From the IMG/VR virus record IMGVR_UViG_3300044815_000033, positions 1-31,495 of that record: 31,495 bases of DNA. One strand, 5' to 3'. A program made the position numbers and the translations under genes. Shown here piece by piece: positions 12,977-21,071 of this stretch. The notes beneath the pieces are model-generated. The model was not told where the DNA came from and searched no databases. It saw only the letters and a program-made list of their open reading frames with translations. The stretch comes from a virus. The first letter of the stretch is position 1. Every line of letters starts with the position of its first letter.

Positions 12977-13294
12977 ATGAATCCACATCAAATTGTCATT
13001 ATTGAAGATATACTGCGCGAAGTCGATCACGTCACATGGGATCGCTACACCACCGACATTGATGAAGTTATCGTGTATGGTTGGATTGAACGCGAACAAG
13101 ATAAATATAAGGATTTCATTGTCGTCTCATTCAAGTTCGATCCTGACATGTTTGGCTATGAATACAGCTTCGTGACATCATCTGCAAAGTATTCAGAATA
13201 CTTCCATATGGCGCTTGAGATGGACGGTGAACACGTTGATTGTTCACGAGTGGAAGACATGTTCAAGTCTTTGAATTCGGTCCATCTGGTATAA
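12977..13294 (+). CDS. Unknown protein, 105 aa
   Basis: ATG 12977 comes three bases after the previous stop. The protein is acidic and soluble, with a run of aromatic and hydrophobic strands (D-F-I-V-V-S-F-K-F-D-P-D and Y-E-Y-S-F-V-T). No family is recognised. The -10 box of the next promoter (13290-13295) overlaps its last codons. Confidence 0.6.
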   Translation: MNPHQIVIIEDILREVDHVTWDRYTTDIDEVIVYGWIEREQDKYKDFIVVSFKFDPDMFGYEYSFVTSSAKYSEYFHMALEMDGEHVDCSRVEDMFKSLNSVHLV

Positions 13295-13295
13295 T
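13287..13295 (+). promoter_or_regulatory. Extended -10 promoter
   Basis: TG, one base, then perfect TATAAT (13290-13295) sits at the end of the upstream gene. A start near 13302 would give a transcript whose first codon could be ATG 13303. Confidence 0.65.
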
Positions 13296-13302
13296 AGAAG
13301 CA

Positions 13303-13350
13303 ATGGGAAAAACAATTTTTGTTGCCGATGGGGATCCACAAACCGTGTAG
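13303..13350 (+). CDS. Possible 15-residue leader peptide
   Basis: ATG 13303 lies eight bases after the -10 box, so the transcript would be leaderless or nearly so. The frame ends at TAG after 15 codons (M-G-K-T-I-F-V-A-D-G-D-P-Q-T-V). It precedes a well-spaced Shine-Dalgarno (AGAAAGGGG) for the gene at 13377. It may be a leader peptide or just an untranslated leader. Confidence 0.25.
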   Translation: MGKTIFVADGDPQTV

Positions 13351-13376
13351 GCTTGTTGATCCAGAAAGGGGATTCA

Positions 13377-13475
13377 ATGATTCACCATATTGACATCACC
13401 AAAATTGACACTCGAAAAAAAAGAGTGGCCGTGCAAATTGACCGTCCTGAATGGCAACAGTTCATTCTCACATGA
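13377..13475 (+). CDS. 32-aa small basic protein, unknown
   Basis: ATG 13377 follows AGAAAGGGG with good spacing, and the frame ends at TGA 13473-13475. The peptide starts with an Ile/His/Asp-rich strand and a basic patch (T-R-K-K-R-V-A-V). It is the last gene before the late structural block. Confidence 0.5.
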   Translation: MIHHIDITKIDTRKKRVAVQIDRPEWQQFILT

Positions 13476-13545
13476 TAGAATAAAGGGGTGGGAGTCACGG
13501 CCCGCAAAAGCAAATTTTTTCTCCTTATAGAAACGGTTGCTTTTT
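13473..13545 (+). ncRNA. Promoter plus short RNA ending in a terminator
   Basis: TG, one base and TAGAAT (13476-13481) predict a start near 13488. The RNA ends at a hairpin pairing AAAAGCAA (13506-13513) with TTGCTTTT (13537-13544) across a 23-base loop. It contains no plausible gene. The pattern repeats that at 907-960 and 2496-2567. Confidence 0.4.
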
Positions 13546-13549
13546 GAAT

Positions 13550-13575
13550 GACACGCCACTCGGCGTGTCTTTCTT
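13550..13575 (+). terminator. Intrinsic terminator before the late block
   Basis: Perfect 8-bp stem GACACGCC (13550-13557) with GGCGTGTC (13562-13569), loop of four, then TTTCTT. It separates the early operon from the structural genes, and a promoter follows within two bases. Confidence 0.9.
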
Positions 13576-13576
13576 A

Positions 13577-13585
13577 TGCTATAAT
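13577..13585 (+). promoter_or_regulatory. Late promoter, leaderless type
   Basis: TG, one base and TATAAT (13580-13585) are followed by exactly six bases and ATG 13592. There is no Shine-Dalgarno, so the mRNA is predicted to begin at the start codon. Confidence 0.75.
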
Positions 13586-13591
13586 ATGGCC

Positions 13592-13930
13592 ATGAAAACA
13601 ATTGCGCTTGAGTTCCGAAAAAAGGTGGCCACAGGCTTGAAAGATAGTCTGAATAATCCCACTTTCACGATCGGCGCATTTATCATCAATGATTGTCTTA
13701 TCGCACCGGTCATTGAACCGGTTGACCGTATAGAAACAGCGGCACTCGATCGCAATCAAGCAATCGTGCGGATCCATCTTCCAAAGAACGACACGGCTGA
13801 CGTTTCTGATTCTGAAGTTGAATATGGCGGCCAAACATGGAGAGTGATCGGAAAGCCGGTCCAATTCATGAATGAGAACACACCGACACAGTGGAATCGC
13901 TACGTCAGGGCGGAATCAATAAATGGCTAA
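13592..13930 (+). CDS. Head-tail connector (head-closure-like)
   Basis: The 112-aa protein opens the connector-tail block. A beta-rich core (F-I-I-N-D-C-L-I-A-P-V, then A-I-V-R-I-H-L-P, then V-E-Y-G-G-Q-T-W-R-V-I-G-K-P) has the pattern of SPP1 gp16-type head-closure proteins, in which a short strand precedes G-G-x-x-W-x-V. Position, size and the downstream order (tail completion, tail terminator, tail tube) support it. ATG 13592 is chosen over an upstream in-frame codon that would overlap the terminator. The gene overlaps its neighbour by eight bases. Confidence 0.6.
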   Translation: MKTIALEFRKKVATGLKDSLNNPTFTIGAFIINDCLIAPVIEPVDRIETAALDRNQAIVRIHLPKNDTADVSDSEVEYGGQTWRVIGKPVQFMNENTPTQWNRYVRAESING

Positions 13931-14222
13931 GGCTGAAAACTTCTATTTGGAAATTGGCGGTGGTGCCGTTGTATTGCAGCAAATGGCAAAAGAAGTTGTT
14001 CACAACTCGGCCATGCAGATCGCACAGGCTGCAACTCGAATGTCAGGTGTTACCACCGGACACAAAGCGAACCTGAAAGTCACTGGATCAATTGATGGAA
14101 TTGGCGGCAAGCCAAACGCGAAACGCTATGTTGCCTCAATCTATGCAGCCGATGAAGAAACTGAAGCACAACTCACACGCGGAAATTATATTGCAAAAGC
14201 TGTTGACGCAGGAAAGGTGTAA
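13923..14222 (+). CDS. Tail completion / HK97-gp10-like protein
   Basis: 99 aa, mostly helical at the N-terminus (Q-Q-M-A-K-E-V-V-H-N-S-A-M-Q-I-A-Q-A-A) and beta-rich after G-H-K-A-N-L-K-V. It occupies the slot between head-closure and tail-terminator proteins, which in siphoviruses is filled by gp10-like proteins. The assignment rests mostly on position. Confidence 0.5.
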   Translation: MAKAENFYLEIGGGAVVLQQMAKEVVHNSAMQIAQAATRMSGVTTGHKANLKVTGSIDGIGGKPNAKRYVASIYAADEETEAQLTRGNYIAKAVDAGKV

Positions 14223-14223
14223 A

Positions 14224-14583
14224 ATGAACAACATTGAAGAAAAGATCATTGCATGGTTGACCGCGAATGTTCCGGAGGATTGGCCGGTCAGCGGTGATGT
14301 TCCGGAAGACAAGCCGGACAAGTTCATTATTGTTGAGCGCACCGGTGGTGGTGTGGTATCTGAACGGCTTGAGCAGCCTGACATCACTATTCGTTTCTAT
14401 AATAAAAAGAGTGCTGCGGAAGCTTCAAACTTGGCGATCGAAACGGACATCAAACTTCGCCGCGAAATCCCTCAGGTCCGAAACATCAGCAAAGTGCAGC
14501 GTCTCTCACTTGTCAGACTTGATGATCTCGTTATTAAATACCCGACATATCAGGCCTATTATTCATTTGTGCATTTGATATAA
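14224..14583 (+). CDS. Tail terminator-like protein
   Basis: The 119-aa sequence has a helix at the start (I-E-E-K-I-I-A-W-L-T-A-N-V-P), then D-K-F-I-I-V-E-R-T-G-G and I-T-I-R-F-Y-N-K-K, ending in Y-Q-A-Y-Y-S-F-V-H-L-I. The helix followed by strands and the V-E-R-T-G-G element is typical of small tail-terminator proteins that cap the tail tube. ATG 14224 follows GGAAAGG with spacing of six. The next promoter overlaps its stop. Confidence 0.6.
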   Translation: MNNIEEKIIAWLTANVPEDWPVSGDVPEDKPDKFIIVERTGGGVVSERLEQPDITIRFYNKKSAAEASNLAIETDIKLRREIPQVRNISKVQRLSLVRLDDLVIKYPTYQAYYSFVHLI

Positions 14584-14598
14584 TGCATGTGGTATAAT
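14576..14598 (+). promoter_or_regulatory. Tandem extended -10 promoters of the tail tube gene
   Basis: Two perfect boxes, TATAAT at 14579-14584 and 14593-14598, each preceded by TG plus one base, lie 14 bp apart ahead of a strong Shine-Dalgarno (GGAGGGG) and ATG 14631. Doubling suits the most abundant tail protein. Confidence 0.8.
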
Positions 14599-14630
14599 AT
14601 GGACATAGTAAAAACGGAGGGGAATATCAA

Positions 14631-15197
14631 ATGAACAACGAAGCTTCAAATGTTTCAACTGGAAAGCCAAAAGTTGGCGGTGCCATTTTTGTCGCACCGG
14701 CCGGAACAGCTGTTCCAACTGACGCGACAACACCACTTGCCGGCGCATTCGTAAACTTGGGTTATGTGAGCGAAGACGGACTCACTAACACAGTTGCGAC
14801 AGATACAAACGACATCAAGGCATGGGGTGGATCAACTGTTTTGACACAGCAAACCTCTTACAAAGAAACTTTCAGTTTCGGCCTGATCGAACAGCGCGAA
14901 TCTGCGCTTGCACAATACTATGGTCCTGAGAACGTAGAAGTTGACGGCGATGGAAACATCACAGTTAAGCACAACGCAAACACGCTTCCTGAGCAGGTTG
15001 CAGTTGTTGAAACTGTTCTTGCTGACGGACGGATCCAACGAACCGTTATTCCAAAAGCGAAGATGTCTGACCGTTCTGGTGATGTCACACGAACTGATGG
15101 TGACGCGATCACTTATCCGATCGTTTGGGACACTTCACCTGACGCAAACGGTGACACTGCAATCGACTACATTGCAGCAACCGAAGAATCAGCTTAA
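14631..15197 (+). CDS. Major tail (tube) protein
   Basis: 188 aa with the usual features of a siphovirus tail tube protein: an N-terminal A-I-F-V-A-P-A-G-T motif (about residues 20-28), followed by L-G-Y-V-S-E-D-G-L-T-N-T (about 42-55), D-I-K-A-W-G-G (63-69) and a run of beta strands. It has its own strong double promoter, its own Shine-Dalgarno and its own terminator at 15222-15242, as expected of a highly expressed protein. It precedes the frameshifted tail chaperones, as the tube gene normally does. Confidence 0.85.
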   Translation: MNNEASNVSTGKPKVGGAIFVAPAGTAVPTDATTPLAGAFVNLGYVSEDGLTNTVATDTNDIKAWGGSTVLTQQTSYKETFSFGLIEQRESALAQYYGPENVEVDGDGNITVKHNANTLPEQVAVVETVLADGRIQRTVIPKAKMSDRSGDVTRTDGDAITYPIVWDTSPDANGDTAIDYIAATEESA

Positions 15198-15221
15198 TCG
15201 AACCCCCACTCCGTGCAAATG

Positions 15222-15246
15222 GCCGCCCCTCTTTGGGGCGGCTTTA
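15222..15246 (+). terminator. Intrinsic terminator after the tail tube gene
   Basis: Perfect 8-bp GC stem GCCGCCCC/GGGGCGGC (15222-15229 with 15235-15242) with a five-base loop, then TTTA. It lies directly before the next promoter. The short T run suggests partial read-through. Confidence 0.8.
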
Positions 15247-15255
15247 TGTTACAAT
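15247..15255 (+). promoter_or_regulatory. Promoter of the tail chaperone genes
   Basis: TG, one base and TACAAT (15250-15255) abut the terminator. A strong Shine-Dalgarno (AAGGAG) and GTG 15284 follow. Confidence 0.7.
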
Positions 15256-15283
15256 AAAACGGTAAAGTATAAGGAGAAAAATC

Positions 15284-15694
15284 GTGAATCCAGAGAATCA
15301 AAATCAAGCGCAGCAACCAACTCAACCACCTGTTCCACCGGTATCGGCAGAACTTGACGGTCAGCCAACAGCACAGATCGCACCGGCCCCACAAGCGCCG
15401 GCAGCAACGCCCCCCGAACCAAAGTCACTCGACATTAAATTTGAAGATGATCTGATCCTGACTGTTGCAGCAGACACCATCAATGACATGCGATTCCTCG
15501 AATTGTATGAAGAAATCATGGACAACCAATTGAAGCTTCCAAAGCTATTCAAGTTCATGTTTGGTCCTGAAGAATATGCTCGCATTTTCACATATTACGA
15601 ATCACGCGGCCAAAAATTCACGATCACAAAAATGGGTCAAGTATTCGGGGATCTCGAAAAGGATCTCAACGCACGTCCTGATTTTTTAAGCTAA
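15284..15694 (+). CDS. Tail assembly chaperone, short form (G-like)
   Basis: 136 aa from GTG 15284. The first 40 residues are Pro/Gln/Ala-rich and disordered; the rest is acidic and helical (F-L-E-L-Y-E-E-I-M-D-N-Q-L-K-L-P-K-L-F-K). It sits between the tail tube and tape measure genes, where siphoviruses carry chaperones that fold the tape measure. Most ribosomes stop at TAA 15692-15694; some should slip at 15682-15688 into the next frame. Confidence 0.8.
   Translation: MNPENQNQAQQPTQPPVPPVSAELDGQPTAQIAPAPQAPAATPPEPKSLDIKFEDDLILTVAADTINDMRFLELYEEIMDNQLKLPKLFKFMFGPEEYARIFTYYESRGQKFTITKMGQVFGDLEKDLNARPDFLS
15682..15688 (+). promoter_or_regulatory. Programmed -1 frameshift site
   Basis: The heptamer T-TTT-TTA stands in the zero frame of the chaperone gene (as gaT TTT TTA), two codons before its stop. 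It matches the X-XXY-YYZ rule. After slipping, the reading frame is open without a stop through 16140. This is the conserved trick of siphovirus G/GT chaperones. Confidence 0.85.
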
Positions 15695-16140
15695 TAAGTT
15701 TCAGGCTCGCATTGCGATCGTATCGTGATGAGCTTGAAGCTGACTTTCAGCAATATTATAATTTGGATCTGATCGACATGATGGAATCGCCGCGCGGAAT
15801 GTTTCGCGCGGCCCGTCTCGCATTTCAAATGCCAAAAGAATCACGTTATGTTTCCAAACTGGATCCCTCAATTCAGTGGTCATGGCAAGATTCCTATTTG
15901 ATGTTCATGAGTTATTCATTGCGACAACTCGTGTGGGTAAAGAGTAAAGATTCACAGCGGAAACCACCACGCAATGCGCCTGAGCTGATGGGTCCACAGT
16001 TTATTTTGAAAGCAATGAAAGACGCTGAGAAAAACACCAAACAGCTCGGATCACGAAAACACATTCCGGACGCACAGACAATGACTTCCGATGAGCTTGA
16101 TCGAATACTTAAAAAGCCGCGTAAGAGCGTGAGCGTTTAA
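15688..16140 (+). CDS. Tail assembly chaperone, frameshift extension (T part of GT)
   Basis: This frame has no good start of its own and is reached by the -1 frameshift, giving a fusion of 135 + 150 residues. It begins K-L-I-S-F-R-L-A-L-R-S-Y-R-D-E-L-E-A-D-F-Q-Q-Y-Y and is basic and helical, with a P-R-G-M-F-R-A-A-R element and R-Q-L-V-W-V-K-S-K. The short N-terminal segment before 15712 has no ATG, which supports frameshifting over internal initiation. It ends just before the tape measure promoter. Confidence 0.85.
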   Translation, partial: KLISFRLALRSYRDELEADFQQYYNLDLIDMMESPRGMFRAARLAFQMPKESRYVSKLDPSIQWSWQDSYLMFMSYSLRQLVWVKSKDSQRKPPRNAPELMGPQFILKAMKDAEKNTKQLGSRKHIPDAQTMTSDELDRILKKPRKSVSV

Positions 16141-16177
16141 TGGTATAATATAAGCAAAATAGGATTGAGGGTGAAAT
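16140..16177 (+). promoter_or_regulatory. Duplicated promoter-leader of the tape measure gene
   Basis: These 38 bases are identical to 24557-24594 before the portal gene. The block contains an extended -10 (TG-G-TATAAT at 16141-16149) and a GAGGGTGAA Shine-Dalgarno. The same untranslated leader on two structural genes suggests copying of the expression unit or selection for matched expression. Confidence 0.85.
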
Positions 16178-16179
16178 AG

Positions 16180-18843
16180 ATGTCAGCAAATCTCGGAACA
16201 GCATGGATTCAAGTCAAACCGTCAATGGACGGTGTTCGTGGCTCGATCCTTTCCGGCCTCAAGGGAACAGGCTCGGACTTCGGAAATCAGATGGGATCCG
16301 AAGTTCAAAAGTCTACCGGAATGAATGCAGGAATGGCCGCAATTTGGGGCGCAGCAAGCGCCGTTGCATTCAAGGCAATTGACGCGATCGGAAGCAAGCT
16401 TCAGGCTTCTCTCGATGGCGCAATTCGCCGCGTTGACACATTGAACAACTCAAACCGAACTTTTGCCAACATGGGCTTTGACGCTGCCGCTTCAGCCACA
16501 GCCGTTGACTTACTCGAAAAATCAATCCGTGGACTTCCAACACCACTCGACTCAGCACTTCGCGGAATGACCGCGCTTGCTGCAACCTATTCAGACGTTG
16601 GCCTTGGTCAAAAAGTATTCACGGCCCTCAATGACGCAATCCTCGGATTTGGTGGAACAGCTGATCAAGTGGACAATGCCATCATGCAGCTGTCACAACT
16701 TCCAATGGACGGCCCACTTGACGCGCAAACATGGAACTCACTTCGTAACTCCGGAATCACACCGGTCCTTGTTGCTATGGCGAAAGAATCCGGAGTCAGT
16801 GTCGGAACATTAAAAGAGAATTTTGGATCCGGACAACTCAAGGTCCAAGACTTCGTGAATGAACTGATTAAGATGGATCAAGTTGGTGGCGGTGGATTGG
16901 TATCACTCGCAAACATTGCAAGGGATTCAACAAAGGGAATCGCGACATCAATGACGAACGCGCAGACTGCAACTTCTCGCGGAATCGCTGCAATTATCAC
17001 GGCACTCGGAACGACCGGCATTGCTGACGCGATCTCAAAATCCGGCACCGCAATGGAAACGGCATTGAAGAGCATTGCAAGTGTGATCAAATTTGTCCAA
17101 GACAACGCGGACTTCGCAAAAGCTTCAGTGATTGGCCTCGCAACGGCGTTCACAGCAATCCTTATTCCGGCCGCACTCAAAGCCATTCCACCGATCAACT
17201 TATTGGGAACTTATATCGGATTGTTCGGACTGAAGCTTCAGGCAGTTGCGAAATTTGCATTCATTCCAACACTCATTGGTGCAATCGCTGCCGGAATTGC
17301 TTTCTTTGTTATTTCAGCCGGTGGAGTTGGTCCGGCCGGTGACAAACTTGTTGGAATCTTTGATCAGGTCACGACATTCGCACAAGGACTCATTGCGCAG
17401 CTTCCATCACTGATCACCGCACTGAGCGGATTCTTCACCACACAACTTCCGCAGATTTTCACAGGATTGATCGGAGCGATCGTTCAGGCCGCACCGGTTG
17501 TTTGGAATGGTATTAAGGCCCTTGTTGATGGAATTATCACCACGCTATATTCACAGGGTCCATCACTGATCAGCACATTTGTCACGTTGCTTGGAAACGT
17601 GGTTGATTTCATCACTTCAAACATCGGAAGATTTGCAACGATTGGAACAACAATCATCGTGCAGCTTCTCAACTCACTCACCGCAGCATTGCCATCACTG
17701 ATCACTGCCGGTGTTCAAATCATCAATGACTTGGTGAACTCGATCGTTGCCGCACTGCCGGCAATCATTCAAGCAGGTGTGAACATCATCAATTTCCTTG
17801 TCACGGCAATCGTTGACAACCTCCCGAAGATTATTGCTTCCGCGGTCCTTATTCTCACGGCCCTCATTGCAGGGATCATTTCAGTATTGCCATCACTCAT
17901 TGACGCAGCTTTGCAGATCATTCTCGCACTTGCAAATGCGCTTCTCGACAATCTGCCACAAATCATCACAGCTGCAATCGGCCTCGTCATGGCGCTTGTG
18001 ACGGCCATTCTCAACAACTTGCCGGCAATCATTAAAGCAGCGGTCACATTGATCACATCGCTTGTCACAGGGCTTATTGGCGCACTTCCACAACTGATCA
18101 CGGCCGCAGTTGCATTGATTTCAGGACTTGCGGGAGGATTGATCGCAAACTTGCCGCTTATTATCACCGCAGCGGTCACACTGGTCATTGCACTTGTCGG
18201 AGCATTGATTCAGGCAATTCCAATGCTCATCGGCGCAGCATTCCAACTGATTTTTGCGCTGATCGGAGCGATCATTCAACTCGTGCCGGCAATCATCGGC
18301 GCTGCCATTCAACTGATCGTTGCCTTGGTTGGCGGCCTAATTGGTGGAATTGGACAATTGCTTGTAGGTGCCGGAAAGATCGGCCTCGCATTATTGCAAG
18401 CACTTGGACAAATCAGCCTTGTGAATATTGGTATGGACTTGATCAAGGGATTATGGAATGGAATCAGCAACATGGCCGGTTGGATCGGTGACAAAATTAA
18501 GGGATTCGGTGATGGTATCGTCAAGGGCCTCAAAGACTTCTTTGGAATTCACTCACCATCACACCTCATGCGTGATGAAATTGGTGAGATGATCGGCCGC
18601 GGAACTGGTGTGGGTATCGCGAACAGCACGAAATATGCTGTCAAAGCCGCTGTGCAGCAATCTCAAGCCGTCATGGACGCATTCAGCTCAATGGCCGGTC
18701 CAACGCTCGGATTCAGCGCAAACAGCGATCTAGTGGCCGCAGGTGCCGGCGCAGGGTTCCAACAATTCAACATTACAAACCCTGATCCAAACCAAACAGC
18801 TGCCATCGTTGCCTCACGAATAAAACAAAACGGAGGAATCTAA
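16180..18843 (+). CDS. Tape measure protein
   Basis: At 887 aa this is the longest protein in the genome. It runs through the tail lumen and sets tail length; by the rule of about 0.15 nm per residue the tail would be around 130 nm. The N-terminus (A-W-I-Q-V-K-P-S-M-D-G-V) and a G-x-x-x-S-x-x-A-F-A-x-x-G pattern are typical of the actinophage/Firmicutes tape measures. Residues 504-723 are ten tandem 22-residue hydrophobic repeats. The C-terminus holds F-G-I-H-S-P-S-H-L-M-R-D-E-I-G (about 787-801), the standard tape-measure end motif. It has its own promoter. Confidence 0.93.
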   Translation: MSANLGTAWIQVKPSMDGVRGSILSGLKGTGSDFGNQMGSEVQKSTGMNAGMAAIWGAASAVAFKAIDAIGSKLQASLDGAIRRVDTLNNSNRTFANMGFDAAASATAVDLLEKSIRGLPTPLDSALRGMTALAATYSDVGLGQKVFTALNDAILGFGGTADQVDNAIMQLSQLPMDGPLDAQTWNSLRNSGITPVLVAMAKESGVSVGTLKENFGSGQLKVQDFVNELIKMDQVGGGGLVSLANIARDSTKGIATSMTNAQTATSRGIAAIITALGTTGIADAISKSGTAMETALKSIASVIKFVQDNADFAKASVIGLATAFTAILIPAALKAIPPINLLGTYIGLFGLKLQAVAKFAFIPTLIGAIAAGIAFFVISAGGVGPAGDKLVGIFDQVTTFAQGLIAQLPSLITALSGFFTTQLPQIFTGLIGAIVQAAPVVWNGIKALVDGIITTLYSQGPSLISTFVTLLGNVVDFITSNIGRFATIGTTIIVQLLNSLTAALPSLITAGVQIINDLVNSIVAALPAIIQAGVNIINFLVTAIVDNLPKIIASAVLILTALIAGIISVLPSLIDAALQIILALANALLDNLPQIITAAIGLVMALVTAILNNLPAIIKAAVTLITSLVTGLIGALPQLITAAVALISGLAGGLIANLPLIITAAVTLVIALVGALIQAIPMLIGAAFQLIFALIGAIIQLVPAIIGAAIQLIVALVGGLIGGIGQLLVGAGKIGLALLQALGQISLVNIGMDLIKGLWNGISNMAGWIGDKIKGFGDGIVKGLKDFFGIHSPSHLMRDEIGEMIGRGTGVGIANSTKYAVKAAVQQSQAVMDAFSSMAGPTLGFSANSDLVAAGAGAGFQQFNITNPDPNQTAAIVASRIKQNGGI
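17689..18348 (+). repeat. Ten tandem 66-bp / 22-residue repeats in the tape measure
   Basis: Each unit begins with L/I/V-P and reads roughly L-P-x-I-I-x-A-A-x-x-L-I-x-A-L-V-x-x-L-I-x-x. Ten units follow without a gap. The period is exact although DNA identity between units is moderate. The units are long hydrophobic helices, consistent with the membrane-inserting part of a tape measure. Confidence 0.85.
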
Positions 18844-19790
18844 TGTCCAATCGTATTTCATCAGTAATTCTCACAAGCCTTGACCGTCCGGACATTGGCA
18901 GCATTTCATTTGCACTTTACACTTCCGGTCCTTACATTCTCGAAAGAATGGACGGTTGGAATGCGATCAGTGACATCAATACAAATGTCGATCCATTCCA
19001 ATTCCGCAACGGAAGCAATGTCTCAGATCCGAATCAAATTGGCGGAAAGATCGTCATGTTCACTGTTCACATAAACGGAGACAATGAATCGGAAACGATC
19101 AAAACGGTCCGGAAGATAAACGGAATATTGCAAGGATCAATGCGTTTGAATGTGATTGATAATGGCATTGAGTCATATCTTGATCAAGTGAATATGATTC
19201 AAGGCAGTTACAAGCTCACGCGAGAGGCCCCTGAGCTTTACACACTTGAATTCGGTGTTGCTGCGGCTTCAGCATATACGATCAGAACACAAGTCTTTGA
19301 GCAGGTTCTTTCGGCCGCCGGCAGCGTCATTTCTGGTGGTATCATATACCCTACTTTCACGCCTTATGATGATTCTGTTTCATACCCTGATTATGTGAAT
19401 GCTTATGACACAGTGACGCAGATCTATCAGCAAAAAATTGTCATTGATGGTTATGGTGACATCTTCCCTTATTTCAAGATTGTTGGAAATTTCTATCGCG
19501 CAACCATCACATACACATCATCAACCGGTGAGAAAAAGACAATCAAGATGAAATCACTCGGTGCAGTCGATACGAATTCATATCACGAATGGTGGGTGAA
19601 CACCGAAACGCTTGAATATGGATTCACCACCCCGAACACATATGGATTGCCTGTTTTCGATGATACGCCTGTGATCGAACAAGCGGACTGGTTCATTTTG
19701 AATGTTGGTGAAAACATCATCAGCGTTACATTTGACGTAACAGGCGCAACCGGAACAGTCACAGCGAAGTGGCAAGAAAAGGACTTGTAG
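18843..19790 (+). CDS. Distal tail (Dit-like) protein
   Basis: 315 aa, directly after the tape measure with a one-base overlap. The N-terminal half has the strand pattern of Dit/siphovirus tail-component proteins; the C-terminal half carries an extra beta domain (about residues 190-300) with Y-F-K-I-V-G-N-F-Y-R-A-T-I-T-Y and D-T-N-S-Y-H-E-W-W. Dit rings close the tail tube and anchor the tip. The extra domain may bind carbohydrate. Confidence 0.75.
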   Translation: MSNRISSVILTSLDRPDIGSISFALYTSGPYILERMDGWNAISDINTNVDPFQFRNGSNVSDPNQIGGKIVMFTVHINGDNESETIKTVRKINGILQGSMRLNVIDNGIESYLDQVNMIQGSYKLTREAPELYTLEFGVAAASAYTIRTQVFEQVLSAAGSVISGGIIYPTFTPYDDSVSYPDYVNAYDTVTQIYQQKIVIDGYGDIFPYFKIVGNFYRATITYTSSTGEKKTIKMKSLGAVDTNSYHEWWVNTETLEYGFTTPNTYGLPVFDDTPVIEQADWFILNVGENIISVTFDVTGATGTVTAKWQEKDL

Positions 19791-19791
19791 A

Positions 19792-21069
19792 ATGGCCACT
19801 GCACCTGTCACACCTCCGGACACAACGTCAGCGGCTTCAGTTGGAAATTCAACCGGCGATCCTGTCATTGAACTCATTCGTGCTTATACGGCATTGACAC
19901 CTTTCAATTTCCTCATGGAATTCAGATATTTGGGCTTTGAAAATTGGATTGAAAAAGTTGAGGGTGACACGGCCGTTGATATTTTAATTGATGAAGCAAC
20001 CGCAAAAAAGCTGTTGGCTATTTACGGCGGATCATTTTCACTCATCATCAGTATGGTCAGCGCCTCACTTGTGAATCGCGTATTTGACGCGGCAAATGTT
20101 GGCACAAAGCAAACAATATCGAATTACATTTATGATTCATTCTATGTTCAAAAGATTTTGCCGATTGAGAACTCATCAAATTATCGGCTTGTTTGTGTCG
20201 GCGCAAAAGAATATCTCGCGCACCGGCTTGCGATTCCGGCCTCTCAAAACACAACCGATGGAACCGCTTCGGTCCCTGATGGATCCGTTGATACAATGCC
20301 GATTCCATCGACACAATATCTCGCGTACACCGGCAAATCATACAAAGGCATTATTGCCGCATTGATTGCGGAAACAGCTTTGCTTCAGGCAATGCCAATC
20401 GGCAACACTACGTTTGATCTGACCGGCACCAATCAAAGAACATATCTTTTGAAAGACTTCCGAACAATAAAAGAAGCGATCGACAACGTGATTGATGATC
20501 AGCTCGGAATTGATGTCACATTTGATGGTGGAGTTGGAACGCGAAACAACGTGCAATTCATGTTCAGTCCAACAAATGCTTTGAATCGTGGAACGGTCAA
20601 CATTCCAATCAATGACCGCAGTTCGGAGATTTTTAAGCCGTCTGTTGAGCTTGCGCAAAATGATGTGACAAACAACCTTTGGGCGGTCGGAAACGCCGCA
20701 GCGGGCAATATATTGCTGTCTCACAAGGCTGTATCGGGTGGAGTATTGCTGCAAAGCGTGGACACGACACGAAGCGACATCACAACGCCACAATTCTTAC
20801 TTGATTACACAGTAGGGTCATTACAGCGGTCCGGAATGACTGTTCGCACGTTGGCCCTGAAGACTGGACTCACACAGCAATTCTTTCTTGCATATGTTGG
20901 CAATTACTTTTATTTCAGAACTCCCGATCACATGGATTTGGATCTTGATAAAACTTGGTGGTATATCACGCAGCGCACCATCAACACTGAAGACAAAATC
21001 ATTGAATTTGATTGTGTTGAGTACATAATGGACAACAACGGTGACGGAATACCGGATCGGGATCAATAA
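19792..21069 (+). CDS. Tail-tip protein, ReqiPepy6 Gp37-like
   Basis: 425 aa in the tail-tip slot after Dit. L-M-E-F-R-Y-L-G-F-E-N-W (about residues 41-52), then R-L-V-C-V-G-A-K-E-Y-L-A-H-R and T-W-W-Y-I-T-Q-R-T near the end fit the Siphovirus ReqiPepy6 Gp37-like family, which is frequent in phages of actinobacteria. It would form the tip hub. No enzymatic motif is visible. ATG 19792 is the only plausible start. Confidence 0.7.
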   Translation: MATAPVTPPDTTSAASVGNSTGDPVIELIRAYTALTPFNFLMEFRYLGFENWIEKVEGDTAVDILIDEATAKKLLAIYGGSFSLIISMVSASLVNRVFDAANVGTKQTISNYIYDSFYVQKILPIENSSNYRLVCVGAKEYLAHRLAIPASQNTTDGTASVPDGSVDTMPIPSTQYLAYTGKSYKGIIAALIAETALLQAMPIGNTTFDLTGTNQRTYLLKDFRTIKEAIDNVIDDQLGIDVTFDGGVGTRNNVQFMFSPTNALNRGTVNIPINDRSSEIFKPSVELAQNDVTNNLWAVGNAAAGNILLSHKAVSGGVLLQSVDTTRSDITTPQFLLDYTVGSLQRSGMTVRTLALKTGLTQQFFLAYVGNYFYFRTPDHMDLDLDKTWWYITQRTINTEDKIIEFDCVEYIMDNNGDGIPDRDQ

Positions 21070-21071
21070 TC

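Noticed and set aside
17769-18533. Several long minus-strand open frames opposite the tape measure
   Set aside because: They arise from the repetitive codon pattern of the 66-bp repeats; composition is unnatural and there are no start signals.
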